Shown one piece after another: positions 38,058 through 47,076 of a stretch of 64,000 bases of DNA (its first letter is position 1; each line of letters begins with the position of its first letter). Both the position numbers and the translations under genes were made by a program. Location of the stretch: contig CAJTFG010000001.1 in assembly GCA_910575705.1 (NCBI GenBank), forward strand, positions 558,001 to 622,000. The letters run 5' to 3'. This DNA is from Erysipelotrichales bacterium (GTDB taxonomy: Bacteria; Bacillota_I; Bacilli_A; Erysipelotrichales; Erysipelotrichaceae). The notes beneath the pieces were generated by a model. The model did no database searches and had not been told where the DNA came from. It worked only from the letters and a program-made list of their open reading frames with translations.

Positions 38058-38984
38058 AAGACATTCTTGCGTTTTTCTGCCGTTATTTTGATGATTGCGA
38101 CTTCTTTTTATCTGTGGTCACATCCGAAAAAGAACGAAGATAAAACAGAACCGGTAAAACCGGTAAAAGAAGAGACGAAAACAGAGGCAAAGATGTATAC
38201 GGTAAAGCTACATAGAAGCGATGGCAGCGAAGTTACGCTTGATCTGGAAGAATATTTGGAAGGTGTGGTAGGCAGTGAGATGCCGGCAGCATTTGAGATC
38301 GAAGCGCTGAAATCCCAAGCTGTGGCAGCCCGGACATTTGCCGCAAACCGAGGGTTTGAAGTAGATGATACGACGAGCTCGCAGGTGTATCAGGATGAGA
38401 GTCAGCTGAAACAAGTGTGGGCGGAAAGCTACGATGAACGAAAACAGAAGGTGCATGAAGCGGTATCCTCGACTTGCGGAGAAGTTATGAAATATCAGGG
38501 AGAGATCATCACTGCGCCTTTCTTTTCCAGTTCTCCCGGGAAAACGGCAAATTCCCAGGAATATTGGAAAGGGGAGACTCCGTATTTGAAAAGTGTGGAG
38601 TCGCCATGGGATGATCAAGTGAATGAAGGAAATACGCAGCGTGCGGAGTTTGACATATTGTCGTTTTCCCAAGCTTTGGGATTTCAGAATCCGGTGACGG
38701 AAATAGGGCAACCCGTATATTATGACAGCGGTTATGTAAAGGAAATCACGATCGATCAGATCACATTCAGCGGAAGAAAGATACGAGAAGCGTTAAAGCT
38801 TCGTTCCAGCTGTTTTGAGATGCAAAGAAACAAAGATACGATCGTGATAACAACAAAGGGATTCGGTCATGGAATCGGCATGTCACAATATGGCGCTCAG
38901 GGGATGGCGTTGGAAGGATATGACTATAAGGAAATTTTAAAGCATTACTATACGGGGATAGAAATCGTTTCTCTGGATGAATAA
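38055..38984 (+). CDS. spoIID: SpoIID-family lytic transglycosylase
   Basis: 309 residues from a TTG; the only plausible ribosome site is GAGGGTG. One membrane anchor near the N-terminus, a Lys/Glu linker, then the SpoIID domain: EEYLEGVVGSEMPAAFEIEA, LKSQAVAARTFAANRG, APFFSSSPGKT and the late GFGHGIGMSQYGAQGMA. It cleaves septal peptidoglycan during engulfment together with SpoIIQ, encoded next. The longer frame starting inside the AraC gene is not supported. Confidence 0.9.
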   Translation: MKTFLRFSAVILMIATSFYLWSHPKKNEDKTEPVKPVKEETKTEAKMYTVKLHRSDGSEVTLDLEEYLEGVVGSEMPAAFEIEALKSQAVAARTFAANRGFEVDDTTSSQVYQDESQLKQVWAESYDERKQKVHEAVSSTCGEVMKYQGEIITAPFFSSSPGKTANSQEYWKGETPYLKSVESPWDDQVNEGNTQRAEFDILSFSQALGFQNPVTEIGQPVYYDSGYVKEITIDQITFSGRKIREALKLRSSCFEMQRNKDTIVITTKGFGHGIGMSQYGAQGMALEGYDYKEILKHYYTGIEIVSLDE

Positions 38985-39005
38985 AGAAAAGAATGCAGGG
39001 AATAA

Positions 39006-39024
39006 TCATCACTAGAGGTGATGA
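39006..39024 (+). promoter_or_regulatory. Hairpin over the spoIIQ start region
   Basis: TCATCAC (39006-39012) pairs with GTGATGA (39018-39024); the loop and 3' arm hold GAGGTG and the ATG at 39021. Translation initiation would need the stem opened. Confidence 0.5.
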
Positions 39025-39662
39025 ACTTGTACAGCTATACAAAGAAAAAGAACAACGCAAAGAAAGTTATGATATTCTCTCTTGGATTTTTACTCGTACT
39101 GAGCGTAGGCGTGCTGACATATTCCTTTCAGTCGATGAATAAAGAAGAGGATACACCGGTATTTAATGAAAACCCCTTGCCGGTTATTGCGCTTCCGGAT
39201 ACGGAAACAGAAGCACCGACGGAAGAAAAAGCGATTCGGCCGTATACCGTGGAAGCGGTGATCGCATTGAAGCATTATGATCCTAACAGTGAGGATTCCG
39301 ATGATGTGACTTTATTTGAAGGAAAGTACCGCGGAAATGAAGGAATCGATTATTCCTATAATGATGAAGCGTTTGATGTATGCGCCATCTTTTCCGGAAC
39401 GGTCAGCGATGTAAAGGAAGATCCGTTATTCGGACACAGCCTGACGATTACCAGCGGTGATATTGCGATCACGTATCAGAGTTTGGACGGTGTCGCTCTG
39501 GAAAACGGTGCACAGGTAAAACAAGGTGATATTTTAGGAAAAGCAGGTGTCAATGTTTACAACAAAGATCTGAACCATCATCTGCATGTTGTAGCGAAAA
39601 AAGGAAGATCGCTGCTGAATCCGGAATCCTTGTATGATAAGACCGCTTCCGAAATAAAATAG
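39021..39662 (+). CDS. spoIIQ: SpoIIQ-like M23-fold protein
   Basis: 213 residues. N-terminal membrane anchor, an acidic linker, then a LytM/M23-like domain with GNEGIDYSYNDEAFDVCAIF, GHSLTI and HHLHVVAKKG. The first zinc ligand His of active M23 enzymes reads as Asp (GNEGIDY), as in Bacillus SpoIIQ, so it is probably a structural partner of SpoIIIAH rather than an enzyme. TTG 39027 has better ribosome-site spacing than ATG 39021. The order spoIID-spoIIQ-MreB homologue is conserved in spore formers. Confidence 0.8.
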   Translation: MNLYSYTKKKNNAKKVMIFSLGFLLVLSVGVLTYSFQSMNKEEDTPVFNENPLPVIALPDTETEAPTEEKAIRPYTVEAVIALKHYDPNSEDSDDVTLFEGKYRGNEGIDYSYNDEAFDVCAIFSGTVSDVKEDPLFGHSLTITSGDIAITYQSLDGVALENGAQVKQGDILGKAGVNVYNKDLNHHLHVVAKKGRSLLNPESLYDKTASEIK

Positions 39663-39687
39663 TACCTGGAAAGGTACTATTTTATTT
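39658..39687 (+). terminator. Terminator of spoIIQ
   Basis: ATAGTACC/GGTACTAT with a TGGAAA loop, then TTTTATTT. Confidence 0.8.
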
Positions 39688-39747
39688 AATATATTGTAAA
39701 ATTCATGATATAATATATTAGATTTTAGAAATGGAGGTATACGTAAT

Positions 39748-40737
39748 ATGATGTTTTCAAAAGAAGTAGGTATTGACTTAGGTACCGCCAATTTACTAAT
39801 GTACGTAAAAGGCGAAGGCGTCGTGATCGATGAGCCTTCTGTCGTAGCGATAGATGCAGAGACGAAACGCTGTCTGGAAGCCGGACAGAAAGCAAAAGAA
39901 ATGCTGGGAAGGACACCGGGAAAGGTGTTGGCAATACGTCCTTTAAAAGACGGGGTGATCGCTGATTTTGAAGTGACGGAGATCATGCTGAATTTCTTTT
40001 TTAAGAAGCTTGCGATCAAGGGCATGTTCAAGCGTCCTACCATTTTGATCTGCTGTCCAAGCAATATTACGAGCGTTGAGCGAAACGCGATTCGCGATGC
40101 GGCATATCGTGCCGGAGCGAAGAAAGTATATATTGAAGAAGAACCGAAGGTAGCGGCTGTCGGTGCCGGTCTTGATATCAGTAAGCCGAGCGGATGCATG
40201 GTATTGGATATCGGCGGCGGAACGACGGATGTTGCCGTATTGTCTCTTGGAGAGATCGTAGCGTCTACATCGCTGAAGGTTGCCGGTGACACGCTGGATC
40301 GTGATATTACCAAATATGTAAAAGAAGAAAAGAAGCTTTTGATCGGTGATCGCACAGCAGAGGAAATTAAAAAGTCCATCGGTACCGCATGGCGCGGCAG
40401 TCACTTGGAAACGATGGAAGTGAGCGGACGAGATCTGGTTACCGGTCTTCCACATACCGTTTCTTTGACAAGTGAGGAGATTGAGGGCAGTATGTCCGAT
40501 AGTCTACAGAAGATCGTATTGGCATGCCGCACGGTTTTGGAACAGACGCCTCCGGAATTGGCAAGCGATATCGTAACGCGCGGAATCGTGCTGACGGGCG
40601 GCGGCGCTCTTTTGCACGGGTTGGATGAATTGCTGCGCAATGAGCTGCATATCCCCGTATATGTAGCCGAGAATGCCCTTCGCTGTGTAGTAGAAGGAAC
40701 GGGAATTATGTTGGAGAATCTGCATTTCGTAAAATAA
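39748..40737 (+). CDS. mreB: MreB/Mbl-type bacterial actin
   Basis: 329 residues. Actin-fold phosphate loops EVGIDLGTANLLMY and LDIGGGTTDVAV; the adenosine motif is GIVLTGGGALLHGL. It guides cell-wall synthesis along the cell. In Bacillus, mbl lies just after spoIIQ and spoIIID; here spoIIID is missing from between. GGAGG precedes the ATG. Confidence 0.93.
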   Translation: MMFSKEVGIDLGTANLLMYVKGEGVVIDEPSVVAIDAETKRCLEAGQKAKEMLGRTPGKVLAIRPLKDGVIADFEVTEIMLNFFFKKLAIKGMFKRPTILICCPSNITSVERNAIRDAAYRAGAKKVYIEEEPKVAAVGAGLDISKPSGCMVLDIGGGTTDVAVLSLGEIVASTSLKVAGDTLDRDITKYVKEEKKLLIGDRTAEEIKKSIGTAWRGSHLETMEVSGRDLVTGLPHTVSLTSEEIEGSMSDSLQKIVLACRTVLEQTPPELASDIVTRGIVLTGGGALLHGLDELLRNELHIPVYVAENALRCVVEGTGIMLENLHFVK

Positions 40738-40760
40738 GTAGTAAGTGAGGTATCATCAAT

Positions 40761-41873
40761 ATGGTGGATATGACTTGGTTCTATTATCTTATCGTTCCAT
40801 TTACATTATCCGTTATCATTACGCCGATTTTAAAAAAAGTGGCATATCATCTCGATATTTATGCGGAGATGAATGAGAGGACGGTACATACGCATAAGAT
40901 CGCACGAATAGGCGGTGTGGCTATTTATGTTGCTTTCATCATATCTATGGCCATGTATGCCAGTGTGGATGCATCGATCAACGGAGTGCTTGTTGGCGGA
41001 ACGATCATGTTTATCGGTGGGTTGATCGATGATATGGTAAACCTGCGTCCGCGTTATAAACTTGCTTTTCAATGCATGGCGGCGGTCGTTTTGATGGGAA
41101 TGGGCGGTATTACCTTAGATGTTATACGCTTGCCTTTCGGCATTACTTTTTCTATGGGTATCATTTCTTATCTTGTTACCTTTTTCTGGATCATCGGTAT
41201 TACCAATGCCGTCAATTTGATTGATGGGTTAGATGGTCTTGCCGGAGGAATCAGCGTGATCATTCTGATCGTCATTGCGACGTTGTCGGTAATCGAAGGA
41301 AGATTTGATATTCAGATGCTGAGTTTGCTGCTGGCAGGTGCAACACTTGGATTTTTAGTGTATAATTCACATCCGGCATCCATATTTATGGGTGACTGTG
41401 GCGCTTTGTTTTTAGGATTTATCATATCTGCCATTTCTCTGATGGGATTTAAGAGTTCTACCTTTATTACACTAGGACTTCCCATCTTATTGCTGGCGAT
41501 TCCTATCGTAGATACGATAAGCGCTATTCTGCGTCGTAAACTGAGCGGCAAAAGCTTTAGTGATGCGGATAAAAATCATTTGCATCACGTATTGATGCGC
41601 CGTTTCGGCCATCGTAATACCGTTCTTATTTTATATGCGGTCACCGCCGCTTTCGGTATTACCGCATATATTTATATTATTAATAAAGCGATCGGATTGT
41701 TCGTTTTATGTTTTATTGCCGTATGCGTGGATATCTTTATTGAAGTTACCGGCATGATTTCTCCGCAGTATCATCCGGTTATTTCTGCCGTTCGATTGGT
41801 TTTTCATAAAGATATTAAAGCGGACTTAAAAAATGCTACGGAAAAGATGGTTCCGGAAGATATCAATGATTAA
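40761..41873 (+). CDS. TagO/WecA-type undecaprenyl-phosphate sugar-1-P transferase
   Basis: 370 residues with about eleven membrane helices. It carries GLIDDMVNLRPRYKL, TNAVNLIDGLDGLAGG, FMGDCGALFLGF and the DADKNHLHH loop, all of the MraY/WecA superfamily and closest to the GlcNAc-1-P transferases that start teichoic acid or capsule lipid carriers. It starts 23 nt after the MreB homologue and shares its transcript. Confidence 0.88.
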   Translation: MVDMTWFYYLIVPFTLSVIITPILKKVAYHLDIYAEMNERTVHTHKIARIGGVAIYVAFIISMAMYASVDASINGVLVGGTIMFIGGLIDDMVNLRPRYKLAFQCMAAVVLMGMGGITLDVIRLPFGITFSMGIISYLVTFFWIIGITNAVNLIDGLDGLAGGISVIILIVIATLSVIEGRFDIQMLSLLLAGATLGFLVYNSHPASIFMGDCGALFLGFIISAISLMGFKSSTFITLGLPILLLAIPIVDTISAILRRKLSGKSFSDADKNHLHHVLMRRFGHRNTVLILYAVTAAFGITAYIYIINKAIGLFVLCFIAVCVDIFIEVTGMISPQYHPVISAVRLVFHKDIKADLKNATEKMVPEDIND

Positions 41874-41875
41874 TA

Positions 41876-41905
41876 AATTCTGTATAACGGATACAGAATT
41901 TTTTT
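41876..41905 (+). terminator. Terminator of the MreB-transferase unit
   Basis: Perfect 10-bp stem AATTCTGTAT/ATACAGAATT with an AACGG loop and five T. Cassette V6 begins 55 nt later. Confidence 0.85.
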
Positions 41906-41960
41906 ATGTGGTATGATAAGATGAAAAAGGTAAAGAGATCAAGGTTTCGCTTCTATGACA

Positions 41961-42260
41961 GCACGATTTCTGTTGCCGATTTCACCATTGTAAAACCTGC
42001 TTGGTCATTAAAAGGAAGTTCGGTGTCTTCTTTGAACTGGATACCAATGGGATATGGAGATGGGGAATCCTTTTGGTTAAGTAGTATAACCGTTCTTTCC
42101 GATTTTCAGCGTAGAGCTGCTTTTGTAGGATACAACGGTGCTATTGATGAATCTTGGACAAGTGAATACCGACAAGACTTAGGAATTGCTTTTCAGCGTC
42201 CGGCTCTGTACATATTCGACAATTATAATAGGGATTATAATTCTACATAAGATACAGAGG
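41961..42260 (+). other. Variable cassette V6
   Basis: 5' box 41961-41972, 3' box 42194-42208, core 221 nt. The frame is open for 114 codons from an ATG at 41906 through TISVADFTIVKP and IAFQRPALYIFDNYNRDYNST. Inner arms are AATTATAAT and ATTATAATT (loop AGGG), the longest perfect pair in the set. Confidence 0.85.
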
Positions 42261-42322
42261 GAAAGGTAGAAAGAAAAATGAGGAGCGGGGTTCTGTTGTA
42301 AGGTGAGTTCGTTTCTAAGACA

Positions 42323-42643
42323 GCACGATTTCTTATCATCAGAGGATATCGGTTACCCATTCAACTGGCTGTACTGCTCTGTACGAATGCACCGGCAATT
42401 TGAATCCCGCTTTCTATTATCCTTCGATCCTAAGAGTAGATTGGGAATTAAATTGGAGTTCATCTGCCGGAAACCATTCCTTTGCATCTACCATTCCTAT
42501 TTACTACGGCCAGTCCGGTTATAACTGCATCAATCTCGGCGCACATTTTGAAGCCCACCCTAGCATTACTATGTATCAGCGTCCGGCTCTGTTATTATGA
42601 AATGACGGCAGTAAGCATTGTCGTCTTATGTAAAATACAGAGG
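42323..42643 (+). other. Variable cassette V7
   Basis: 5' box 42323-42334 (last base T), 3' box 42577-42591, core 242 nt, open from TISYHQRISVTHSTG to TMYQRPALLL. Inner arms are GACGGCA and TGTCGTC, G/C-bearing unlike the others but still paired with one G-T. It lies head to tail with V6. Confidence 0.85.
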
Positions 42644-42715
42644 AACTTTTTTATTTTGCAGAAAATTTAGGTATTTTTCTCTTTATTGCGTAAAAGGTAA
42701 TAGAGGAGGTGACGT

Positions 42716-43282
42716 ATGGAAGTCAAACTTTTACAGCAGTACTTGCAGATGGCACATAAAGAAAACGGGATTCAACAAGGGAAATGGCATATGCTCTGTG
42801 AGAACTATCTGAAAGAGCATGAGGAAGAATATCTGCATATGCCGGCGGAGGCAGCGATTCCAAGGCTGATCAGCGCACAGAATTTAAAAGATCGAAGAAA
42901 CCTGCTTTCATGTGAATCTTTAGGCGTTCATATTTCGATCGGTGATATTTGTTTTATTGATTTCGGCGATGCGTATTTACAGGAGATCGGTTACCAGCAT
43001 TTCGGATTGATTGCGGCAATGTATCATGGGAAAGCTTTCGTAATTCCCATGAGCGGAAATTATAATGCTTATTTGCAGGCATACAGCAGGCAGAATCCGA
43101 ATGGTAAACAGCATTTGATGCAGTTAGGGAAAATAGCAGGAATGAGGAAGCCGTCCGTATTATTTATAAATGATGCAAAATGGATCAATACAGCGAGGAT
43201 TATAGATGTAAAAGCACACTTGGATAAAGACAGCGAGCTATTTAAGGATATAAAAGAACGCGTGAAGCGTTGCTTGGACTAA
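42716..43282 (+). CDS. PemK/MazF-like protein
   Basis: 188 residues. After a helical N-terminus, the stretch HISIGDICFIDFGDAYLQEI, followed by HFGLIAAMYHGKAFVIPMSG and later VLFINDAKWIN, matches the MazF/PemK beta barrel (GDIxxxDFG near its start). No antitoxin gene lies beside it; the N-terminal 60 residues may serve as a built-in regulator. An mRNA-interferase role is possible but unproven. AGGAGGTGACGT precedes the ATG. It lies directly before spoIIE. Confidence 0.65.
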   Translation: MEVKLLQQYLQMAHKENGIQQGKWHMLCENYLKEHEEEYLHMPAEAAIPRLISAQNLKDRRNLLSCESLGVHISIGDICFIDFGDAYLQEIGYQHFGLIAAMYHGKAFVIPMSGNYNAYLQAYSRQNPNGKQHLMQLGKIAGMRKPSVLFINDAKWINTARIIDVKAHLDKDSELFKDIKERVKRCLD

Positions 43283-43344
43283 TATCATAGCATATGCCGC
43301 ATATTCACATGATATGCATAGTTTGTATAAATTGTTATGGACAC

Positions 43345-43361
43345 TGACAAATAATGACAGA
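43345..43361 (+). promoter_or_regulatory. Possible Spo0A boxes upstream of spoIIE
   Basis: TGACAAA (43345) and TGACAGA (43355), exactly 10 nt apart, approximate the TGNCGAA box of Spo0A. They lie 46-62 nt before the spoIIE start. Known spoIIE promoters are Spo0A-activated; the match here is imperfect. Confidence 0.3.
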
Positions 43362-43406
43362 AGTTGGACATTGTGCCTTATAGAATAGGGGCAAGAGGTG
43401 TTATAA

Positions 43407-45302
43407 GTGGAAACGACAACAATGACAACAAAAAAAAGAGCAGTATCCATAGTAGGAAAGGAGGATCTGCAGAATGCTGTGTGTTCCATAATGTTAGGCA
43501 TGATGACGGAGCCTTTTTCTTTCTGTATGATTTTACCGTATCTTTCCTATACTTATATGAAAAGACAGAGAGACTGTTTGTTTGCCTGTGTTTTGATCGC
43601 ACTCTGTGCGGTATTAAGAGAGAGGCAGTGGGCCTATGTATACGCAGTGGGTTTTACTTTATTTTTTCTGATCATCTCCATCTTACGTATGTGGGATAAA
43701 AATACATATCGGTATTTACCATGGGTGACCAGTTTATTATCCGTTCCCTTTGCTGTTTTGTTTTTTGGTTCGGATACGAAAGCCTTTTTTGCCGTCCTCG
43801 TTACTATGATTCTCGCTTTTGAACTGCATAAAGAAGAAAGCTGGATCCATCAGCGATATCATATAGATCCTATGATTTATGCTTGTATCATATTTTCAGC
43901 GATGATGCTTTTGAATACTGCTACACAGGATATGTTCTTCTTTCCTGTTATGACAGGTTTTTTTATCTTATTATCTTTGATTTGTGATAGCAAGGTGTTG
44001 CTGACATTCATTTTGATCAGCTACTTATTTCTTCCTTTTGACATCGTGGATTGGTATTTTCCGGTAATTTGGATGAGCCTGTGTATCTTTCGCAAGGAAA
44101 AAATGGTTGCGATCATGGTGTTAGCAGGTGCGCTCTTGATGAATCCGAGCTTTTACAATGCGATCTATGCGTTTTTGGCAGGAGGGTCTCTGCTCCTGTA
44201 TAAAGAGGAGTATATTCCTTTTTTAAAAGTAAAAAAGGACGTGATGGAGCAAACGCTTGGAAGTGCGAATCAACTGTTAAGAAGACAGATCAATAATTTT
44301 TCCAGTATCTTTGATTCTCTCTCCGCTTATTATCAGAAGAATAACACAATAGAAGCGGAGATGCTGGCAAATATGGCACAGGCATTGAAATACTGTGCCG
44401 ATGAAGTAAAGAGGATCAGTGAACGGGAACCGGTAAAAGAACGTATATTGCATGCATTGGAAGGTTACCAATATGAGGTCTCTTATTTCATGATGGAAGA
44501 GATTAAAGAAGGCATTTTACATTTGGAACTGGATATTAAAAATATCAAGAAGGCAGAAGTAAAAAATACGTTGCTGCCGCTTTTGGAAATACTTCTTCAT
44601 ACGAATCTGAAAATATGTAATTTACAGCATATCCGTTTTACACATGGCTTCTATCATATCGTTTTAGAAACATGTGTACCGTTTGTGATCGATTGTTATG
44701 GCACAAGTCTTAAAAATCCATTTGAAGAAAGCGGCGATGCATATTCTGTTTTTCGATTTCGGCAAAGTGTCGTTTGCATGATCTCGGATGGTATGGGGAT
44801 CGGAAGAAAAGCCGGTGATGCATCTCGGCTTATTACGAATATCTTTCAGCGTATGATCGTATGCGGTATGGCGCAGATAGAAGCTATTAAGTGTATCAAT
44901 AAACTGATACAAAGTGAATCCTATGCTACGTTGGATGTCTTGAGCTTTGATCAGGGGCAGGGGAAAGCCTATATTTTGAAGTCGGCAGCTTGTCCTACTT
45001 ATCTAATAAGAGAAAATGAGCTTCATATGATCAACGGAACTTCTTTGCCGATCGGTATCATTTCGCAGATAGAGCCTGATTGCTACCAGATGGATATTAA
45101 GGAAAATGATGAGTTTTTAATGGTGAGCGATGGCGTGACTGAAAAAGAAATCATGCAATGGTTATCTATGAGAAAAAAAGGCACGGCAAAAGAAAGTGTC
45201 AGCGTATTTTTGGAATTGCTGAAACAAAAAGAACGCAGAGATGATTCTACGATATTGTATGCTAATGTAAGCAGTGCCGGTAATCAGAAAAAAGCTGCTT
45301 AA
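43407..45302 (+). CDS. spoIIE: Stage II sporulation phosphatase SpoIIE
   Basis: 631 residues (Bacillus about 827, so a shortened N-part). Eight to ten membrane helices fill residues 20-280, a helical linker follows, and the PP2C domain (about 420-630) carries CMISDGMGIGRKAGDASR and the late FLMVSDGVTE with metal-binding Asp. It dephosphorylates SpoIIAA to activate the forespore sigma factor. The start is a GTG 6 nt after AGAGGTG. The gene order spoIIE-tilS-hpt-ftsH is preserved but interrupted by cassettes V8-V10. Confidence 0.92.
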   Translation: METTTMTTKKRAVSIVGKEDLQNAVCSIMLGMMTEPFSFCMILPYLSYTYMKRQRDCLFACVLIALCAVLRERQWAYVYAVGFTLFFLIISILRMWDKNTYRYLPWVTSLLSVPFAVLFFGSDTKAFFAVLVTMILAFELHKEESWIHQRYHIDPMIYACIIFSAMMLLNTATQDMFFFPVMTGFFILLSLICDSKVLLTFILISYLFLPFDIVDWYFPVIWMSLCIFRKEKMVAIMVLAGALLMNPSFYNAIYAFLAGGSLLLYKEEYIPFLKVKKDVMEQTLGSANQLLRRQINNFSSIFDSLSAYYQKNNTIEAEMLANMAQALKYCADEVKRISEREPVKERILHALEGYQYEVSYFMMEEIKEGILHLELDIKNIKKAEVKNTLLPLLEILLHTNLKICNLQHIRFTHGFYHIVLETCVPFVIDCYGTSLKNPFEESGDAYSVFRFRQSVVCMISDGMGIGRKAGDASRLITNIFQRMIVCGMAQIEAIKCINKLIQSESYATLDVLSFDQGQGKAYILKSAACPTYLIRENELHMINGTSLPIGIISQIEPDCYQMDIKENDEFLMVSDGVTEKEIMQWLSMRKKGTAKESVSVFLELLKQKERRDDSTILYANVSSAGNQKKAA

Positions 45303-45309
45303 TGACGAT

Positions 45310-45617
45310 CCTCTGTATGTTATTTGAACTATGATGCCTATCATAGCTATCCAATATGTGCAGAGCCGGACGCTGCCAGTGATATATGAAAGAAGAGGCA
45401 TGGTCGATAACACTATAGCCGCTAAAAGAATGTCCATATATAAAGCGAGTGGTAGAGGCAGTGGAACCGGGAGTAAACTGAGGTTTACGATCTGGGAGAT
45501 TTTGTAAAGAGTAGTGAAAAGAGGTGTCTCTGCTGGCATCGTTTTGACATGAACCGTCAATTATTGAGCATGAACCACCTGCAATAACTTTAATTTGATG
45601 ATGAACAGAAATCGTGC
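45310..45617 (-). other. Variable cassette V8
   Basis: 5' box 45606-45617, 3' box 45361-45375, core 230 nt, open from TISVHHQIKVIAGGSC to IYHWQRPALHILDSYDRHHSS. The 66 nt at its 3' end (45310-45375) are identical to those of V10, and the 5' flank is also shared, yet the cores differ. Confidence 0.9.
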
Positions 45618-45720
45618 TATAGCTGATCCAAGAAGGGAAAAAGAAGATAGAAAGCCTACCCATAAGAAAAGAATACCAGATAATATTGAAATAAATTCTA
45701 GTAAATATTGGAAATAAAAA

Positions 45721-46032
45721 CCTCTGTATCTTATATAGAACCATAATACGTATTACAGTTATCAAATGTATACACAACCGGACACTGAAAGTATGCCCAA
45801 TCTGCACCTATTGTGTGAATTGTAAAATTCGTAAGGTAAATACGTTCTTTGGAATATGTGTCTGCCGCTTGCCGCGGTCCGATTGGTGTAGAATCCCATG
45901 CTATTTCTCAGTGCTTTTGTGGCATAACGCGGGGCCATGATATGTTTACCAGTGCGGGTGTTCGGTATTGAGATTCCGGTAGACTGCATGTATCATGCTG
46001 CACTACAAGGTTGTTATGAACAGAAATCATGC
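45721..46032 (-). other. Variable cassette V9, decayed
   Basis: Both boxes are mutated (3' box CACAACCGGACACTG at 45773-45787; 5' box with ATCATGC at 46021-46032). The core is 233 nt, the same length as V1, and shares ISWPRVMPQK and AWDSTPIG with V1's MSWPRIMPQK and AWDSSPSG. A TGA replaces V1's Trp codon after MPQK, and QRPALY reads QCPVVY. A homologous copy in decay. Confidence 0.75.
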
Positions 46033-46180
46033 GCCTTACAATGGAACTCCTAACCTCTTTTCATTTCTATCCACCATATTAAGCGAACTCCAATCTAATC
46101 ATTTTAAACAAGGTTCCCCTTATGCATAAAATTCTATCCTCATGTTTCCCTTCTCCTCACCTTTGTGACCGAACACCAAT

Positions 46181-46473
46181 CCTCTGTATGTTATTTGAAC
46201 TATGATGCCTATCATAGCTATCCAATATGTGCAGAGCCGGACGCTGATATCTGGTATCGTGTATCACAGCCATACCACAATCAATATTCCCAAGTTGGTA
46301 AATAGCCCCAACTGTCTTGAGGATGAGTCTATCTTCGCGAATTCCCGGAGAAGAAAGGAAAGCACCTTCGAAGGAATTTTCAGGAAGCAATGCCCATTGA
46401 AATACTGGATCTGATGTTCCTGAGAAATTGGCGCCGACAATAGGGATTATTTTATGCCTAAGAGAAATCGTGC
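46181..46473 (-). other. Variable cassette V10
   Basis: 5' box 46462-46473 (first base changed), 3' box 46232-46246, core 215 nt. It is open for 131 codons from an ATG at 46552 (MISIIICYPFYKGRLF) through TISLRHKIIPIVGAN and DTRYQRPALH. The hydrophobic N-terminus encoded by the 5' flank could be a membrane anchor. Confidence 0.9.
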
Positions 46474-46555
46474 TATAGCTGATCCAAGAAGGGAACAAGA
46501 GAATGAAAAGCCTACCTTTATAGAAAGGATAACAGATAATGATAGAGATCATATA

Positions 46556-46582
46556 AAAACTGTCATTTATTATGACAGTTTT
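46556..46582 (-). terminator. Terminator of the 46570-46917 gene
   Basis: AAAACTGTCAT/ATGACAGTTTT with the stop codon in the loop. Confidence 0.8.
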
Positions 46583-46917
46583 GAATTATATTCGTGCTGC
46601 ATCTGTGTGATCTTGTTCAGATTATAAAACAAAATTCCTCCAACCAACAGAAGCGGGAAAATGATGATCCATATAGTATTGAAATTGCATTTATAAAGCA
46701 TATAGATAAACGGGGGAACCAGCATGAGCATACCGTACATTTTCAGAGTGACCGCGCGGGATTCCTGAATAAAGGTCCCTTTTAAGTCTTCCGGAAGCTG
46801 TTCCAGAAATTCGGAATCATTGCTTAACAGCATGGTAATACCGCTTTTATATGCTTTTCTGGTTTGATAGATACAAAAAATCAGAACAATTTCCGCAACG
46901 ATCAATGCTATTTCCAT
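46570..46917 (-). CDS. Small membrane protein, unknown
   Basis: 115 residues with three membrane segments (about 3-20, 65-80 and 83-102) and an amphipathic middle (SNDSEFLEQLPEDLKGTF). The ATG at 46917 has GGGGTGACTAT upstream. A GTG at 46947 behind AAGGAAGG would add ten residues. An ACCGATC/GATCGGT hairpin lies in the 5' region. It is inserted between spoIIE and tilS with the cassettes; the family is unknown. Confidence 0.6.
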   Translation of the reverse strand: MEIALIVAEIVLIFCIYQTRKAYKSGITMLLSNDSEFLEQLPEDLKGTFIQESRAVTLKMYGMLMLVPPFIYMLYKCNFNTIWIIIFPLLLVGGILFYNLNKITQMQHEYNSKLS

Positions 46918-47041
46918 ATAGTCACCCCGGTATATGCAAAGAGGCACATACCTTCCTTTCTGTTACACCGATCTTCTGGTCGTACATGGATCGGTTTCTT
47001 CTTTGTACATAATCATAACATAAAATCCCATGTTGAAAAAG

Positions 47042-47070
47042 TTGTAATTCATATCTTGGTTTTGTATAAT
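47042..47070 (+). promoter_or_regulatory. Promoter giving a leaderless tilS transcript
   Basis: TTGTAA, 17 nt, TATAAT ends 6 nt before the tilS ATG (47077), the expected transcription start. There is no ribosome site. Confidence 0.6.
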
Positions 47071-47076
47071 ACGCAT

